Origin: a bacterium
GTDB lineage: Bacteria > Sysuimicrobiota > Sysuimicrobiia > Sysuimicrobiales > Humicultoraceae
Length of the DNA stretch: 64,000 bases
NCBI GenBank assembly: GCA_031082185.1
Contig: JAVHLI010000005.1
Span: 159,324 to 223,323, forward strand
Direction of reading: 5' to 3'
Below the pieces are notes generated by a model, which was not told the DNA's origin, made no database searches, and saw only the letters and a program-made list of their open reading frames with translations. Made by a program: the position numbers and the translations under genes. Positions 25,194 through 33,635 of this stretch are shown piece by piece; within the stretch, counting starts at the first letter, position 1; each line of letters starts with the position of its first letter.

Positions 25194-26176
25194 CCCCTCC
25201 TGCTTCGCTGGTCAAACCTCCAGAGTCCGGCGCCACGCGCCGCCGCAACCGCGTCACGGTATTCATCACGGGTTGTCCGACGGTTCAGCTCAGGGAAGCG
25301 GCCTGCTCCCACCTTGCCCCCCGGCGCGTACTGGTCCATCAGGTTGACATAGGTGTCCGCGGAGATCGACTCAGCCAGCCAGCGCATGACCTCAGCCGTC
25401 CCTGCCAGACCATCGGGCATCACCAGGTGCCGGACGAGCAATCCCCGCAGCGCCAGCCCGTGCTCGTCGAAGACCAGGTCGCCGCTCTGGCGGTGCATCT
25501 CGTCGATGGACGCCCGCGCCGCCTCAGGATAGTCCCGCGTCAGCAGGTAGCGGCGGGCGACCTCGCGGTCCCAGCACTTGAAATCGGGCATGTAGATGTC
25601 CACGATGCCATCGAGCAGGCGCAGGCAGTCCATCGCGTCGTATGCGCTTGTGTTGTACACCAGGGGTAGGTTCAATCCTGCCTCGACAGCCACGGGCAGC
25701 GACTCCAGGATCTGCGGCACGACGTGCTCTGGCGTGACCAGGTTGATGTTGTGGCAGCCCGCATCCTGAAGATGAAGCATCATGGCTGCCAGCGCCTGAG
25801 GCGGTACCGGCCGGCCTTCGCCGAGGTGGCTGATCGCGTAGTTCTGGCAGAAGACGCACTTCAGGTTGCACATCGAGAAGAAGATCGTGCCGCTTCCCTG
25901 CCGGCCCCTCAGACAGTCCTCCTCTCCTAGGTGAGGGGAGAACGAGTTGACAATGGCGAATCGGCCGGTCTTGCAGACCGCCCAACGATCTTCCAGTCGG
26001 TCCACCCCACACTCGCGCGGGCAGGCGCGGCATTCCCGAAGAAGTTCAAGCGCTTCATCCGCGCGGCGACGCAGCTCGCCGACACTGAAACGGCGATAGG
26101 CAGGTGAGAACCCCAGAGACGATACCTGGAAGCGATCGGGGGCTGTTGCCAAGGGCATCCTCTCTGAAGCCATCAT
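25184..26176 (-). CDS. PflX-like radical SAM protein (pyruvate formate-lyase activating enzyme homologue)
   Basis: The 330-residue radical SAM protein has the 4Fe-4S motif CNLKCVFC near residue 100, preceded by a cysteine-rich N-terminus (CRACPRECGVDRL and WAVCKTGRF) characteristic of the COG1313 'putative pyruvate formate-lyase activating enzyme' group. Downstream blocks GCHNINLVTPEHVVPQIL and LPLVYNTSAYDAMDCLRLLDG also fit that group. The true substrate of this branch is unknown. There is no pfl gene in the window. I start at the ATG pair (MMASERMPL) and skip an Arg-rich extension. Confidence 0.87.
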   Translation of the reverse strand: MMASERMPLATAPDRFQVSSLGFSPAYRRFSVGELRRRADEALELLRECRACPRECGVDRLEDRWAVCKTGRFAIVNSFSPHLGEEDCLRGRQGSGTIFFSMCNLKCVFCQNYAISHLGEGRPVPPQALAAMMLHLQDAGCHNINLVTPEHVVPQILESLPVAVEAGLNLPLVYNTSAYDAMDCLRLLDGIVDIYMPDFKCWDREVARRYLLTRDYPEAARASIDEMHRQSGDLVFDEHGLALRGLLVRHLVMPDGLAGTAEVMRWLAESISADTYVNLMDQYAPGGKVGAGRFPELNRRTTRDEYRDAVAAARGAGLWRFDQRSRRGWI

Positions 26177-26262
26177 GCACCGGCGGCGGGATCGCGGCAA
26201 GTCAGCCCTTTCCGAATCCCCCCAGGCAGGCGTCCGGGCGCCGCGCGGCGTAGAAGCCCACC

Positions 26263-26769
26263 ATGGGCCCGGTGCGGTTGGTGGTTCTGCTCGCGGTGCT
26301 CCTCACGCCACAGGCGCCCGCAGGCCACCTGGCCAGCAGTGGCGTGGCCATCGCAGACGGCGGTTTCGTCACCGTCACCGCGCTGTGGGTAACCCCACGC
26401 CTGGTGGACCACGCGTACTACCGTACGCTTGTCCCAGAAGATCACCAGGCCTGGCATCGCGCGGCCGCCCGGGTGTTCACGCTGATCCGGCTGGAGGTGG
26501 ACAACACCTCTGGCCTGGCCCTGGAAGGCTATCTCTCGCTGAACCTCCGCCTTAGCGCCGACGGCATCCTCCACCCAGTGATTACGGATGCAGCCGCGCT
26601 GGCAGGGCTCTACCCGTTCCCCCGCATCGTCCCAGGTACGCGCGAGGTGCGCCTGATCGTACGCCCGCTTTGGACTTTCGCGCGCGGGGTCGGACAGGTG
26701 GGAACGCTCCCTGAGTTCGTCCTGCGCTTTGATCAGGCGGCCCTGGCCTATCCGCCAGGAGCACCATAG
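26263..26769 (+). CDS. Hypothetical exported protein
   Basis: Not recognised. The 168-residue product has an N-terminal signal peptide (VRLVVLLAVLLTPQAPAGH). The mature part is beta-rich, with VTVTALWVTPRLVDHAYYR, a segment FTLIRLEVDNTSGLALEGYLSLNLRLS that resembles the DUF4352/immunoglobulin-like pattern of lipoprotein interaction domains, and TREVRLIVRPLWTFARGVG. A surface or periplasmic-side accessory role is plausible. It ends four bases before a converging transporter gene. Confidence 0.65.
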   Translation: MGPVRLVVLLAVLLTPQAPAGHLASSGVAIADGGFVTVTALWVTPRLVDHAYYRTLVPEDHQAWHRAAARVFTLIRLEVDNTSGLALEGYLSLNLRLSADGILHPVITDAAALAGLYPFPRIVPGTREVRLIVRPLWTFARGVGQVGTLPEFVLRFDQAALAYPPGAP

Positions 26770-26773
26770 GCCC

Positions 26774-27658
26774 TCATCCCAGCAGGATCAGGGCCGTCCC
26801 GGCAAGCGCGATCATTGTCCCGAGCACGATCCAGACTGTGATCGTCTCCTGACCGCGCAGGAGGACCGGACTGGCGATCAGCACCACGAGCGCCTGCAGG
26901 TTGTACAGCACCGACGCGATGGCGACAGGGGCGTGCCGGAGTGCCGTGAAGAGCAGCAGGATCGCCATGGTGTTGAAAAGAGCGCTGCCCAGCAGGTCGC
27001 CGCGGAGCCAATCCCTGCCGGCCGGCCACCGGGCCGATCGGTAGAAGGCCGACCAGAGCAGATGGGCCAGCAGCGCCGTGGCCGCGCCCACGGCGGCGCC
27101 CAGGATCGGCGCCGGCGTCAGGATAAGTCCGAACCGTCGCGCGGTATCGCCAAGGGCGAACGCGGCGGCTCCTGCCAACGCCATCGCTATTCCCACCATG
27201 TCCAGGGCCCGCGGGCCCACGCGGCCTGCCTGGCGTCCAGTCCAAAGGCTGATCCAGAGACCGACTGTAACAGTGGCCAACCCAACGACCTGCCAGGGGC
27301 GTAGTAGCTCGCCGAGAAAGAGGTAGCCGAACAGCAACGTGAAGATGCTGTTGCTCAGCCGGATGGCGGTGGAGAGAGCAGGTCCCAGGCGCCGGATGGT
27401 CTGGTACGCGAGATTCCGGCCCAGCAGCGTGCCGGCTATCCCCCCGGCGGCGAACATGAGGATTGAGATCGGGTGGATCGCCGGCAGCAGCCCACCCAGA
27501 GCAGCAGCAGCCAGGATGGTCGAGAAGATCAGGACGTTTGTGGCGATGCTTACCAGGACCCCGGCTTCAGGGGCAACCGCCACCATGAAGCGCCTTGCCA
27601 GGACCGTGCTGATCCCGAACGACAGCGCGGCGGCCAGCGCCGCGAGTTCCCCGGTCAC
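26774..27658 (-). CDS. EamA/DMT superfamily transporter
   Basis: The 294-residue membrane protein has ten hydrophobic segments in two similar halves (for example ISILMFAAGGIAGTLLGRNLAY in the first and LLFTALRHAPVAIASVLYNL in the second), typical of EamA drug/metabolite exporters. The first half carries NSIFTLLFGYLFLGELLRPW, the usual end of an EamA repeat. The substrate is unknown. It is a single gene, flanked by a converging hypothetical gene and a divergent prepilin-like gene. Confidence 0.88.
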   Translation of the reverse strand: MTGELAALAAALSFGISTVLARRFMVAVAPEAGVLVSIATNVLIFSTILAAAALGGLLPAIHPISILMFAAGGIAGTLLGRNLAYQTIRRLGPALSTAIRLSNSIFTLLFGYLFLGELLRPWQVVGLATVTVGLWISLWTGRQAGRVGPRALDMVGIAMALAGAAAFALGDTARRFGLILTPAPILGAAVGAATALLAHLLWSAFYRSARWPAGRDWLRGDLLGSALFNTMAILLLFTALRHAPVAIASVLYNLQALVVLIASPVLLRGQETITVWIVLGTMIALAGTALILLG

Positions 27659-27726
27659 CGGACCCGGCGCCGCAGGGCGCCCCCCCCGAAGAACCCGGCA
27701 CCCACGGCCGATAGCAGCAGTGCACG

Positions 27727-28443
27727 GTGCAGTCGCGAAGGGGGTCCCGCGTGTACGCCACCACGCCCAATCATTCTGCCTGCGGTCCGCCGGCCGCGCA
27801 CAGGGGCCTGTCGCTCATCGAGTTGGCACTGGCATTGGGCCTGACAGCGATGGCCGCAGCCGGGCTGATGGGGCTCGTTCGCATGGCCTCGCAGGCGGCG
27901 ATCCTCGCCGGAGACGGGCTCGACGGGCAGCAGGGTGCCAGGCGGGCCATGGAACGGGTCACCGAAGAACTCCGCTGGGCAGAAACGGTGGTGGCCGATG
28001 CCGCGTGCGCGCCCCTTGAACTGTGCCCAAGCCGGGTAATGGTGCGAATTCCTCCGGGCAACCCCTACCGTCGGGCCGAGTCCTACGAGGTCGCCTTCCA
28101 GTACAACCCCAGGCAGCGCGAGATCGAGCGCCGGTTGGGGCGCGGGGTCAACAATCTGGCCTCGCGGATCGACGCGCTCCAGATCACCTATCACGACGCG
28201 GAGGGCACCCTGACACTGATTCCATCGGAGGTGGCGCGCGTTCGGATCGCGATCGTGGCCAGAGCCCGCACCAGCCGTCCGGTATACATGGAGAGCACGG
28301 TCTCCCTCCGGAACCGACGGATCCGCTACGTCGCCCCCACACAGACGCCGGCCTGGAGGCCTTCTCCCAGAGGGTACGGAGAACCGGCCCCGCCTGCCCC
28401 GGTCCTGCCACCGGGCCCGCCCGGTCCAGGAGAAGCACGCTAG
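27727..28443 (+). CDS. Prepilin-like protein with N-terminal methylation motif
   Basis: The 238-residue protein has the type IV prepilin signature RGLSLIELALALGLTAMAAA near residues 27-46: a short basic leader, the cleavage point G/L, the conserved glutamate at +5 and a hydrophobic helix. The mature part (QQGARRAMERVTEELRWAETVVADA, then RIDALQITYHDAEGTLTLIP) resembles minor pseudopilins of the PilW/ComGF kind. It ends in a Pro-rich tail (PAPPAPVLPPGPPGPGEAR). No other pilus or secretion gene is adjacent. Two GTG starts (27727 and 27751) are possible. A link to DNA uptake with ComEC is only an inference. Confidence 0.8.
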   Translation: MQSRRGSRVYATTPNHSACGPPAAHRGLSLIELALALGLTAMAAAGLMGLVRMASQAAILAGDGLDGQQGARRAMERVTEELRWAETVVADAACAPLELCPSRVMVRIPPGNPYRRAESYEVAFQYNPRQREIERRLGRGVNNLASRIDALQITYHDAEGTLTLIPSEVARVRIAIVARARTSRPVYMESTVSLRNRRIRYVAPTQTPAWRPSPRGYGEPAPPAPVLPPGPPGPGEAR

Positions 28444-28470
28444 TACGCCGCAGGCGCTCACGGCGGCAGG

Positions 28471-29604
28471 CTACACGCAGTACTTGCGGTACGAGAACGT
28501 GCACGGAGGACCTGCCGCGACCTGCATGCAGCCGGCGTGGAGATCCATCAGGATTGAGACCCCGGTCTGGTAGCGCTCGGCCTCCGGCAATGCCGGGTTG
28601 GAATGCCGGCAGACCGACTCGGGGTGACCCTCGTGGTCCTGCAGGATCGTCCGCATGGTGCCGGCGGAGATCGGGCCGAGGGAAGCAGCCCCCGAAAGGA
28701 GCCGCTCTGCCCGGGCGCACCGGTGGAAGGTTGAGCGCCATTCGTCGGTAATCGGCTGCCAGATCCCGAGACGCTCGGGATCACGGAAGTGGTTGGCATG
28801 AACCAGGATCCCGTTGATGGGCTCGAGGGTGCAGACGCCGCGCGGCGCGGCCTCCAGATCCACTGCCGTCCCTTCCCCCCTCTCCCCTGCCCTGGCCACC
28901 AGGAAGTTGGCGGAACACGCACGGACCCCCTGCGCCACGGCGTCAACGGCCTTTTCCAACGCCGAGCTGCTCAGAACCTCCCAGGTGCGCACGTGAAATG
29001 GAGAGCCCATGCGCGTCCAGTCGTCGTCGTCGGAGATCAGGCCGCTTACGGCGAGGCCGATCCCTGCGCTGTTCAGACCGATCTTGCCGCCGGCGATCCC
29101 GGCTTCAGTGAAGCACAGCACGCGCAGTCCGTCCGTATGCGTAACGTGCTGGAGCACTCCGGCCACCCCGGGGATCCAGTCCCAGTTCTCGCCGACCCAA
29201 AGGTGGCCGTCATCCGACGCCTCCGGCGTGACCGCGAAGATCGTGCACTCTCCTGCGGGCGCAGGCATCCCGCCCAGTTCAAGCTTGCCCAGCCGCGAGA
29301 ACTCGCCATAGAACAGCTCATACCGCAAGTTGAGCGCGGCCACTTCCATTGTGGGCCGGCCCGCCCCGTACGCCAGGCCCTCCACCATTTCGGCAAAGGC
29401 GACGTCTCGGGCGCGGACATCGGGCCAGAATCGCTCCGTCCGCCTGAGTACCTCGTCTCGCGACAGGGAGATCTCGCCGGCGAACCGGCGGAAGTATAGG
29501 TCGAGGTTGTGGGCGACGAGGTCGGCTGCGGCCCGGCCGTGCCCTTCTCCGATCTCACGCGGACCACCCGTCAGTCGTAGGAATGGCAGCGAGAGGTCGC
29601 TCAC
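28471..29604 (-). CDS. C45 family peptidase / acyl-CoA:6-APA acyltransferase-like
   Basis: The 377-residue protein belongs to the peptidase C45 (AAT) group of Ntn-hydrolases. The N-terminal nucleophile candidate is Cys120 in APAGECTIFAVTPEASDDGH, followed by WVGENWDWIPG and, later, NSAGIGLAVSGLISDDDD, both typical. In penicillin-biosynthetic homologues the proenzyme cuts before this cysteine; bacterial members hydrolyse or transfer acyl groups from amides. It overlaps the upstream GNAT gene by four bases, so the two are probably cotranslated and may work on the same N-acyl substrate. Confidence 0.87.
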   Translation of the reverse strand: MSDLSLPFLRLTGGPREIGEGHGRAAADLVAHNLDLYFRRFAGEISLSRDEVLRRTERFWPDVRARDVAFAEMVEGLAYGAGRPTMEVAALNLRYELFYGEFSRLGKLELGGMPAPAGECTIFAVTPEASDDGHLWVGENWDWIPGVAGVLQHVTHTDGLRVLCFTEAGIAGGKIGLNSAGIGLAVSGLISDDDDWTRMGSPFHVRTWEVLSSSALEKAVDAVAQGVRACSANFLVARAGERGEGTAVDLEAAPRGVCTLEPINGILVHANHFRDPERLGIWQPITDEWRSTFHRCARAERLLSGAASLGPISAGTMRTILQDHEGHPESVCRHSNPALPEAERYQTGVSILMDLHAGCMQVAAGPPCTFSYRKYCV

Positions 29605-30605
29605 GGCCCGGCTCCGGAATCCAGGGCCGCCTCGAACGTGATCCAGGCAGGCTGTCGGGTAAACCCCAGCCGCTCGTTGATCGCCAGCATGCCGGTGTTG
29701 TGCATCTCGTTCCAGGTGCGGATCTCCGAGTAGCCGTGCTGCCGCCCGTAGGCGATCGTTGCCAGCTTGAGCGCCCCGGCGATGCCCCGCCCACGGTGCG
29801 CCGGAAGCACGCCGGTGACACCATGGTATAGGTGCGTTCCGTGCGCAGGCCGCTGCAGGTTGGCCTCGCCCACGTAGTCATCGCCTGCCAGCGCCAGGAA
29901 GTAGGCGTCGGGCAACGCCCGCGGCGACTCGATGGTGCTGCGCACGTACACTTCAAAGGGGATTGGTGTGTACGGAATTGGCATAGGAATGTCCGCGACC
30001 ACGGCGTTGTGCAACTCGTAGGCGCGGCGCAGCGCGCCGGGGTCGCGCCGGAGCTCATCCTCCAGCGTCACGATCGTGACGCCCTCCCCTCGCGCGTGCT
30101 CGAGGTAGTGCACAAACGGCGCCGGGTCGAACCGTCCAAGGTCCAGCCGGACCTCCCAGGTCCGCATCGTCTCCCGAAATCCCCGGTGGACCAGGAACCG
30201 GATTGCCTCGGGCATGGTCTCCCGGGCGAACGACTCGATCACCAGTGCGCCTCGCGTGGTGAGCACCCCTCGCATGTGAGAGTACAGCGCGGATCCTATG
30301 CACCGACCCTGCCAATCAGGGTCGGTGTAGACGCCCATGCGATACCGAGCGGGATCGAACTGCCCTGGCATGTGGTGGGCATGGGAGTGCCCGACCACCT
30401 CTCCCGTCGGGGTTTCGGCCACCACCAGGATGGACGAGTACCCACCCTCCTGCAACCGCGCCCGGAACTCTCGGAACTCGTCCAGGGTCTCTGGGTAGTC
30501 CGGGAAGAGGGCGTTGCCGATCTCCAGGATCCTCGCCTCGTCGGTGTCTCTGGCCTCGCGAACCACCGCGGGGGCTGGGGGCCGGTGACCAACCGTCTCG
30601 CGCAA
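29601..30605 (-). CDS. Tandem GNAT-domain N-acetyltransferase
   Basis: The 334-residue protein contains two GNAT folds: the first spans about residues 15-160, with acetyl-CoA-site pattern DPDWQGRCIGSALYSHMRG; the second about 170-330, with VTGVLPAHRGRGIAGALKLATI. Double-GNAT proteins of this kind include mycothiol synthase-like and aminoglycoside-type enzymes, but I cannot assign a substrate. The stop overlaps the C45 peptidase start (coupled). Acetylation and amide hydrolysis encoded together suggest salvage or detoxification of an amine. Confidence 0.87.
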   Translation of the reverse strand: MRETVGHRPPAPAVVREARDTDEARILEIGNALFPDYPETLDEFREFRARLQEGGYSSILVVAETPTGEVVGHSHAHHMPGQFDPARYRMGVYTDPDWQGRCIGSALYSHMRGVLTTRGALVIESFARETMPEAIRFLVHRGFRETMRTWEVRLDLGRFDPAPFVHYLEHARGEGVTIVTLEDELRRDPGALRRAYELHNAVVADIPMPIPYTPIPFEVYVRSTIESPRALPDAYFLALAGDDYVGEANLQRPAHGTHLYHGVTGVLPAHRGRGIAGALKLATIAYGRQHGYSEIRTWNEMHNTGMLAINERLGFTRQPAWITFEAALDSGAGP

Positions 30606-30639
30606 AGGGCGCTCACCTCACTCTATCCCGCTCACACAT

Positions 30640-30669
30640 GGAGCCGGCACCGGGAATTCCCTCGGCTCC
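30640..30669. repeat. Inverted repeat between the GNAT gene and the Liv-type binding protein gene
   Basis: GGAGCCG (30640-30646) pairs with CGGCTCC (30663-30669), enclosing a second nested palindrome GGGAATTCCC. There is no T-run on either strand, so it is not a classical terminator. It lies upstream of the GNAT gene and downstream of the binding-protein gene on the minus strand, and could be a processing or Rho-assisted stop site. The rest of the 190-base gap shows nothing clear. Confidence 0.4.
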
Positions 30670-30794
30670 TGCGGCGCACCTCGAAGGTATGCGGGTTTCG
30701 CGAGATGGTCAAGGACTGCGACGTCTATCGGAAAGCATGCCATGCGGGTTTGCGGTAATCAGCGGTTCGTCATCCAATACCTCCTGTGCAATGT

Positions 30795-31928
30795 CTACTT
30801 GGCAGGCATGAGCTTCCCGTCACTTGATACCTTCAGTCTCTCGAACTGCGGCGCGGTCCGGTGTCCGTGCTTGTCAAAGTCCAGGATGCCGGTTGCACCA
30901 GCGTACCCCTTCCCGCCCCGCGCGAACACCTGTGCTATCTTGCTAGCTTCCGTTCCCACCCTACGCATGGCATAGGCGACCATCCAGGTGCCATCAAAAC
31001 TGTACGCGGCCCACGGCGAAGGAGTGGCGTTCTCGTAACGTGACGCGTAGTGCGCCCGGAACTTCTCGGCGGACGGCTGAGTGTACGCGACCTCAATCCC
31101 GAACACGCGGCCAGCGGCCAGCGAAGGACCCTCGACCTTCAGCTGGGAGGGATAGGCGAGATACCAGGGGCCCAGCATCCGCGTCTGCCTAGCCTGCCTG
31201 AACAGGAGATTTCCCTCTTCCCCGGAGAGGCACGCTATGACGGCATCCGGGCGCTCAGAGGCGACGCGGGCCAAGTCGGAGCTGTAGTCAGCCCGGCCGG
31301 GCTCGTACCCGACGGAGGCGACAATTGCCCCGCCCAGCCGTCTGAGTCCCTCGCTTGCCCCCCTTTGCATCTCGCTTCCAAGCTGTCCGGCCGGAAACAG
31401 GACTGCCACCTTTCGATGACCCGATTCATACACCCACTTGGCCAGTTGTCCCCCGAGCTCGGCGTGCGCCACGGTGACTGTGTACACTGTGCCCCCGAGC
31501 CGACTTACGAGAGGACTGCTGGCGGTGGCGTTGATCACAACGACGTCCTTCGACCGCGCATACTCGGCCCAGTTGCCGAAGACATCGCTTCTCGTTCCGT
31601 TGACAATCAGTACCGCCTTCTCGGTGTCGATCAGTCTGTGAACGGCCTTCAAACCGGTCTCCTTGTCAGACCCGCTCTCCTCGATGACAACCTTGAGGTG
31701 GCGAGCTTTGATCCCTCCCGCCGAATTGATCTCCGCGACGGCGGTCTCGACTCCGCGAACCACATCTTCCTTGACAGCCGCCGAAGGTCCGAACGAGGAG
31801 ATAGCAACGCCAATGTGGATCTCCCCGCCGGCACCGCCCCCTCCACAACCCGTTAGCAGTACCGCAAGCAGCCCCGCGACCGCGACCGTGCGGAGCGCCT
31901 GCCCTCTGTGCCAAGATCGACCAGTCAT
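30795..31928 (-). CDS. Branched-chain amino-acid-type (Liv/Receptor family) ABC substrate-binding lipoprotein
   Basis: The 377-residue lipoprotein has a signal peptide with lipobox LLTGC (Cys28), a Gly linker, and the Peripla_BP_6 domain: IHIGVAISSFGPSAAVKEDVVRGVETAVAEINSAGG (in parts), then VLIVNGTRSDVFGNWAEYAR and VAVLFPAGQLGSEMQRGASEGL. I start at the ATG after AAAGGAGAG. It is about 100 bases after the sodium symporter gene on the same strand. No permease or ATPase is adjacent, so it may be an orphan receptor feeding another system, or a ligand sensor for the arginine/guanidino island. Confidence 0.88.
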   Translation of the reverse strand: MTGRSWHRGQALRTVAVAGLLAVLLTGCGGGGAGGEIHIGVAISSFGPSAAVKEDVVRGVETAVAEINSAGGIKARHLKVVIEESGSDKETGLKAVHRLIDTEKAVLIVNGTRSDVFGNWAEYARSKDVVVINATASSPLVSRLGGTVYTVTVAHAELGGQLAKWVYESGHRKVAVLFPAGQLGSEMQRGASEGLRRLGGAIVASVGYEPGRADYSSDLARVASERPDAVIACLSGEEGNLLFRQARQTRMLGPWYLAYPSQLKVEGPSLAAGRVFGIEVAYTQPSAEKFRAHYASRYENATPSPWAAYSFDGTWMVAYAMRRVGTEASKIAQVFARGGKGYAGATGILDFDKHGHRTAPQFERLKVSSDGKLMPAK

Positions 31929-32024
31929 TTTGACGATCCAACTCTCCTTTCGCGCGACACTCGCCCTACTCGCCTTCACGCGGAGCCCTCCGGGGCGCCA
32001 TCGGAAATGGCGCGCCGCACCCAG

Positions 32025-33506
32025 TTAGCGTGCGGTGGAAAGCACCTCCTCGTCGCTCGGCACTTCATGCACAGCCTGATGCTTGGGCGGATCAGTCTTC
32101 TGGGTCATTAGGCTGACGGGTACCATGACGAGAAGAGAGACCACCGGCGGTATTAACGTGTCCAAACCGGCCAGATGCTCTGGTATAGTGTAGTAGAGTA
32201 TCAACCTGAGCACGGAGCCAACGACAACCGCCGCCAGGGCCCCGCTCGCGTTGGCCTTCTTCCAGAATAGCCCGAGCGTCAGCGGCACGAAGCAGCCGGC
32301 GAAGACGACGTCGAATGCCAGAACGAGCAGGATCCCCGGCTCCGGCCTCACGACGGCCAGATACATCGCGGCGGCCATGATGGGTATGGCCGCCAGCCGG
32401 GTGACCCAGAGGAGCCTGGCGTCAAGTGCCTTCCTATCCTCCGGGGTGTACTTCCTCTTCCAGACCTTTAGGATGTTCCTCTGCACAATGTTTCTGCCCA
32501 GGACCGAAGACACGCCTAGCAGTCCCCCGTCTGCAGTGGACAGCCCGGCGCCGATGATCCCCCCCAGGATGAGCAGCCCGTAGATAAAGGGGAGACCCAT
32601 TGCCAGCGTCGGCAGGACCATCCTGGTGTCGGAAGCATTTGGGACCATCTTTATCGCCATCAGCCCCAGGAAAGAGGCGATTATGCCGACGAACAGCGTG
32701 AGCACCCCGGCATAGTAGCAGGCTCTCTGCGCCGTCTTAGGGTTCTTTGCAGCGAAGACCCTCTCCATGAAGTCGAGCGCAACGACGTCTCCCAGGCCTA
32801 GGGCGAGAATGCCGGCCCAGTTCACGAGCGCGCCGCTCTTGATCACCGTCAGCCCGCTGAGATCGAAGTGCCCGGGCGGGATCGCCGATGCGAAAAAGTC
32901 CCAGCCGTAGGTACCTATGATGTACACGAAGGCGGCGACGAATCCGAAAATGGCGGGGTAGATCTGAGCAATGTCAGTGGAAACCACTGACCAGAGGCCG
33001 CCAGAGATAGTGTAAAAGAACAAGATGGCAGATATGACGAAGAGGGACGCGATGTAATTCCACCCGAAGACCATGCTTATGATCCACGCGGACCCGGCCA
33101 GGTTTCCCGCGACGAGTATGATGAAGCTAAAGGACATCAGGAGCCCCACAAGAACCTCAACCAGACGATTGAACCTCCTGAAGTAAAAGTCCGGCAAGGT
33201 TATGAGGTTTAGCTTGTTCAGGGGTTTTGCGTACCAGGTCCCCGTCACAAACAGGCATATGGCGAGCCCGAGCGGGAACTGGAAGCCCGCCCACCATCCA
33301 CCCGAGTACGTCGCGGCCGCGTTCCCCATGGTAGCGTTTGCGTCCAGGGACTGTGCAAGCATGGTCGTCCCGACCAGGAAGAAGGGAAGGCTCTTGCCCG
33401 CTACGATGTACTGCTTGCCGCTGCCCTTGACGAGGTAGTACATTGCAAGGCCCAGCAGGAAGAACACGACCAGGTAGAAGACGATGCCGTACTCGTAATT
33501 GGTCAC
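32025..33506 (-). CDS. Sodium:solute symporter (SSS family)
   Basis: The 493-residue protein has about 13 membrane segments and the SSS pattern: FLLGLAMYYLVKGSGKQYIVAGKSLPFF at the N-terminus, AQSLDANATMGNAAATYSGG (helix 2), NLITLPDFYFRRFNR, and LGGIIGAGLSTADGGLLGVSSVLGRNI containing the GLSTAD sodium-site helix. The start is GTG after TGGAGG. It lies downstream of the amidinotransferase-like gene in the arcB-arcC island, so the imported solute is probably arginine, citrulline or another guanidino/ureido compound; this is inferred from context only. Confidence 0.92.
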   Translation of the reverse strand: MTNYEYGIVFYLVVFFLLGLAMYYLVKGSGKQYIVAGKSLPFFLVGTTMLAQSLDANATMGNAAATYSGGWWAGFQFPLGLAICLFVTGTWYAKPLNKLNLITLPDFYFRRFNRLVEVLVGLLMSFSFIILVAGNLAGSAWIISMVFGWNYIASLFVISAILFFYTISGGLWSVVSTDIAQIYPAIFGFVAAFVYIIGTYGWDFFASAIPPGHFDLSGLTVIKSGALVNWAGILALGLGDVVALDFMERVFAAKNPKTAQRACYYAGVLTLFVGIIASFLGLMAIKMVPNASDTRMVLPTLAMGLPFIYGLLILGGIIGAGLSTADGGLLGVSSVLGRNIVQRNILKVWKRKYTPEDRKALDARLLWVTRLAAIPIMAAAMYLAVVRPEPGILLVLAFDVVFAGCFVPLTLGLFWKKANASGALAAVVVGSVLRLILYYTIPEHLAGLDTLIPPVVSLLVMVPVSLMTQKTDPPKHQAVHEVPSDEEVLSTAR

Positions 33507-33635
33507 AGTTCCACCTCCATACGCCGCTTAATGTGGTGTCACACCGGGCATAGCGCAGAAGTCCAGCACCCCCTGAGCCTTGACCCGGCAGGGTGGAGCC
33601 CGGGCGCCGGGACCCACCCTGCCGGCAGGATTCCT

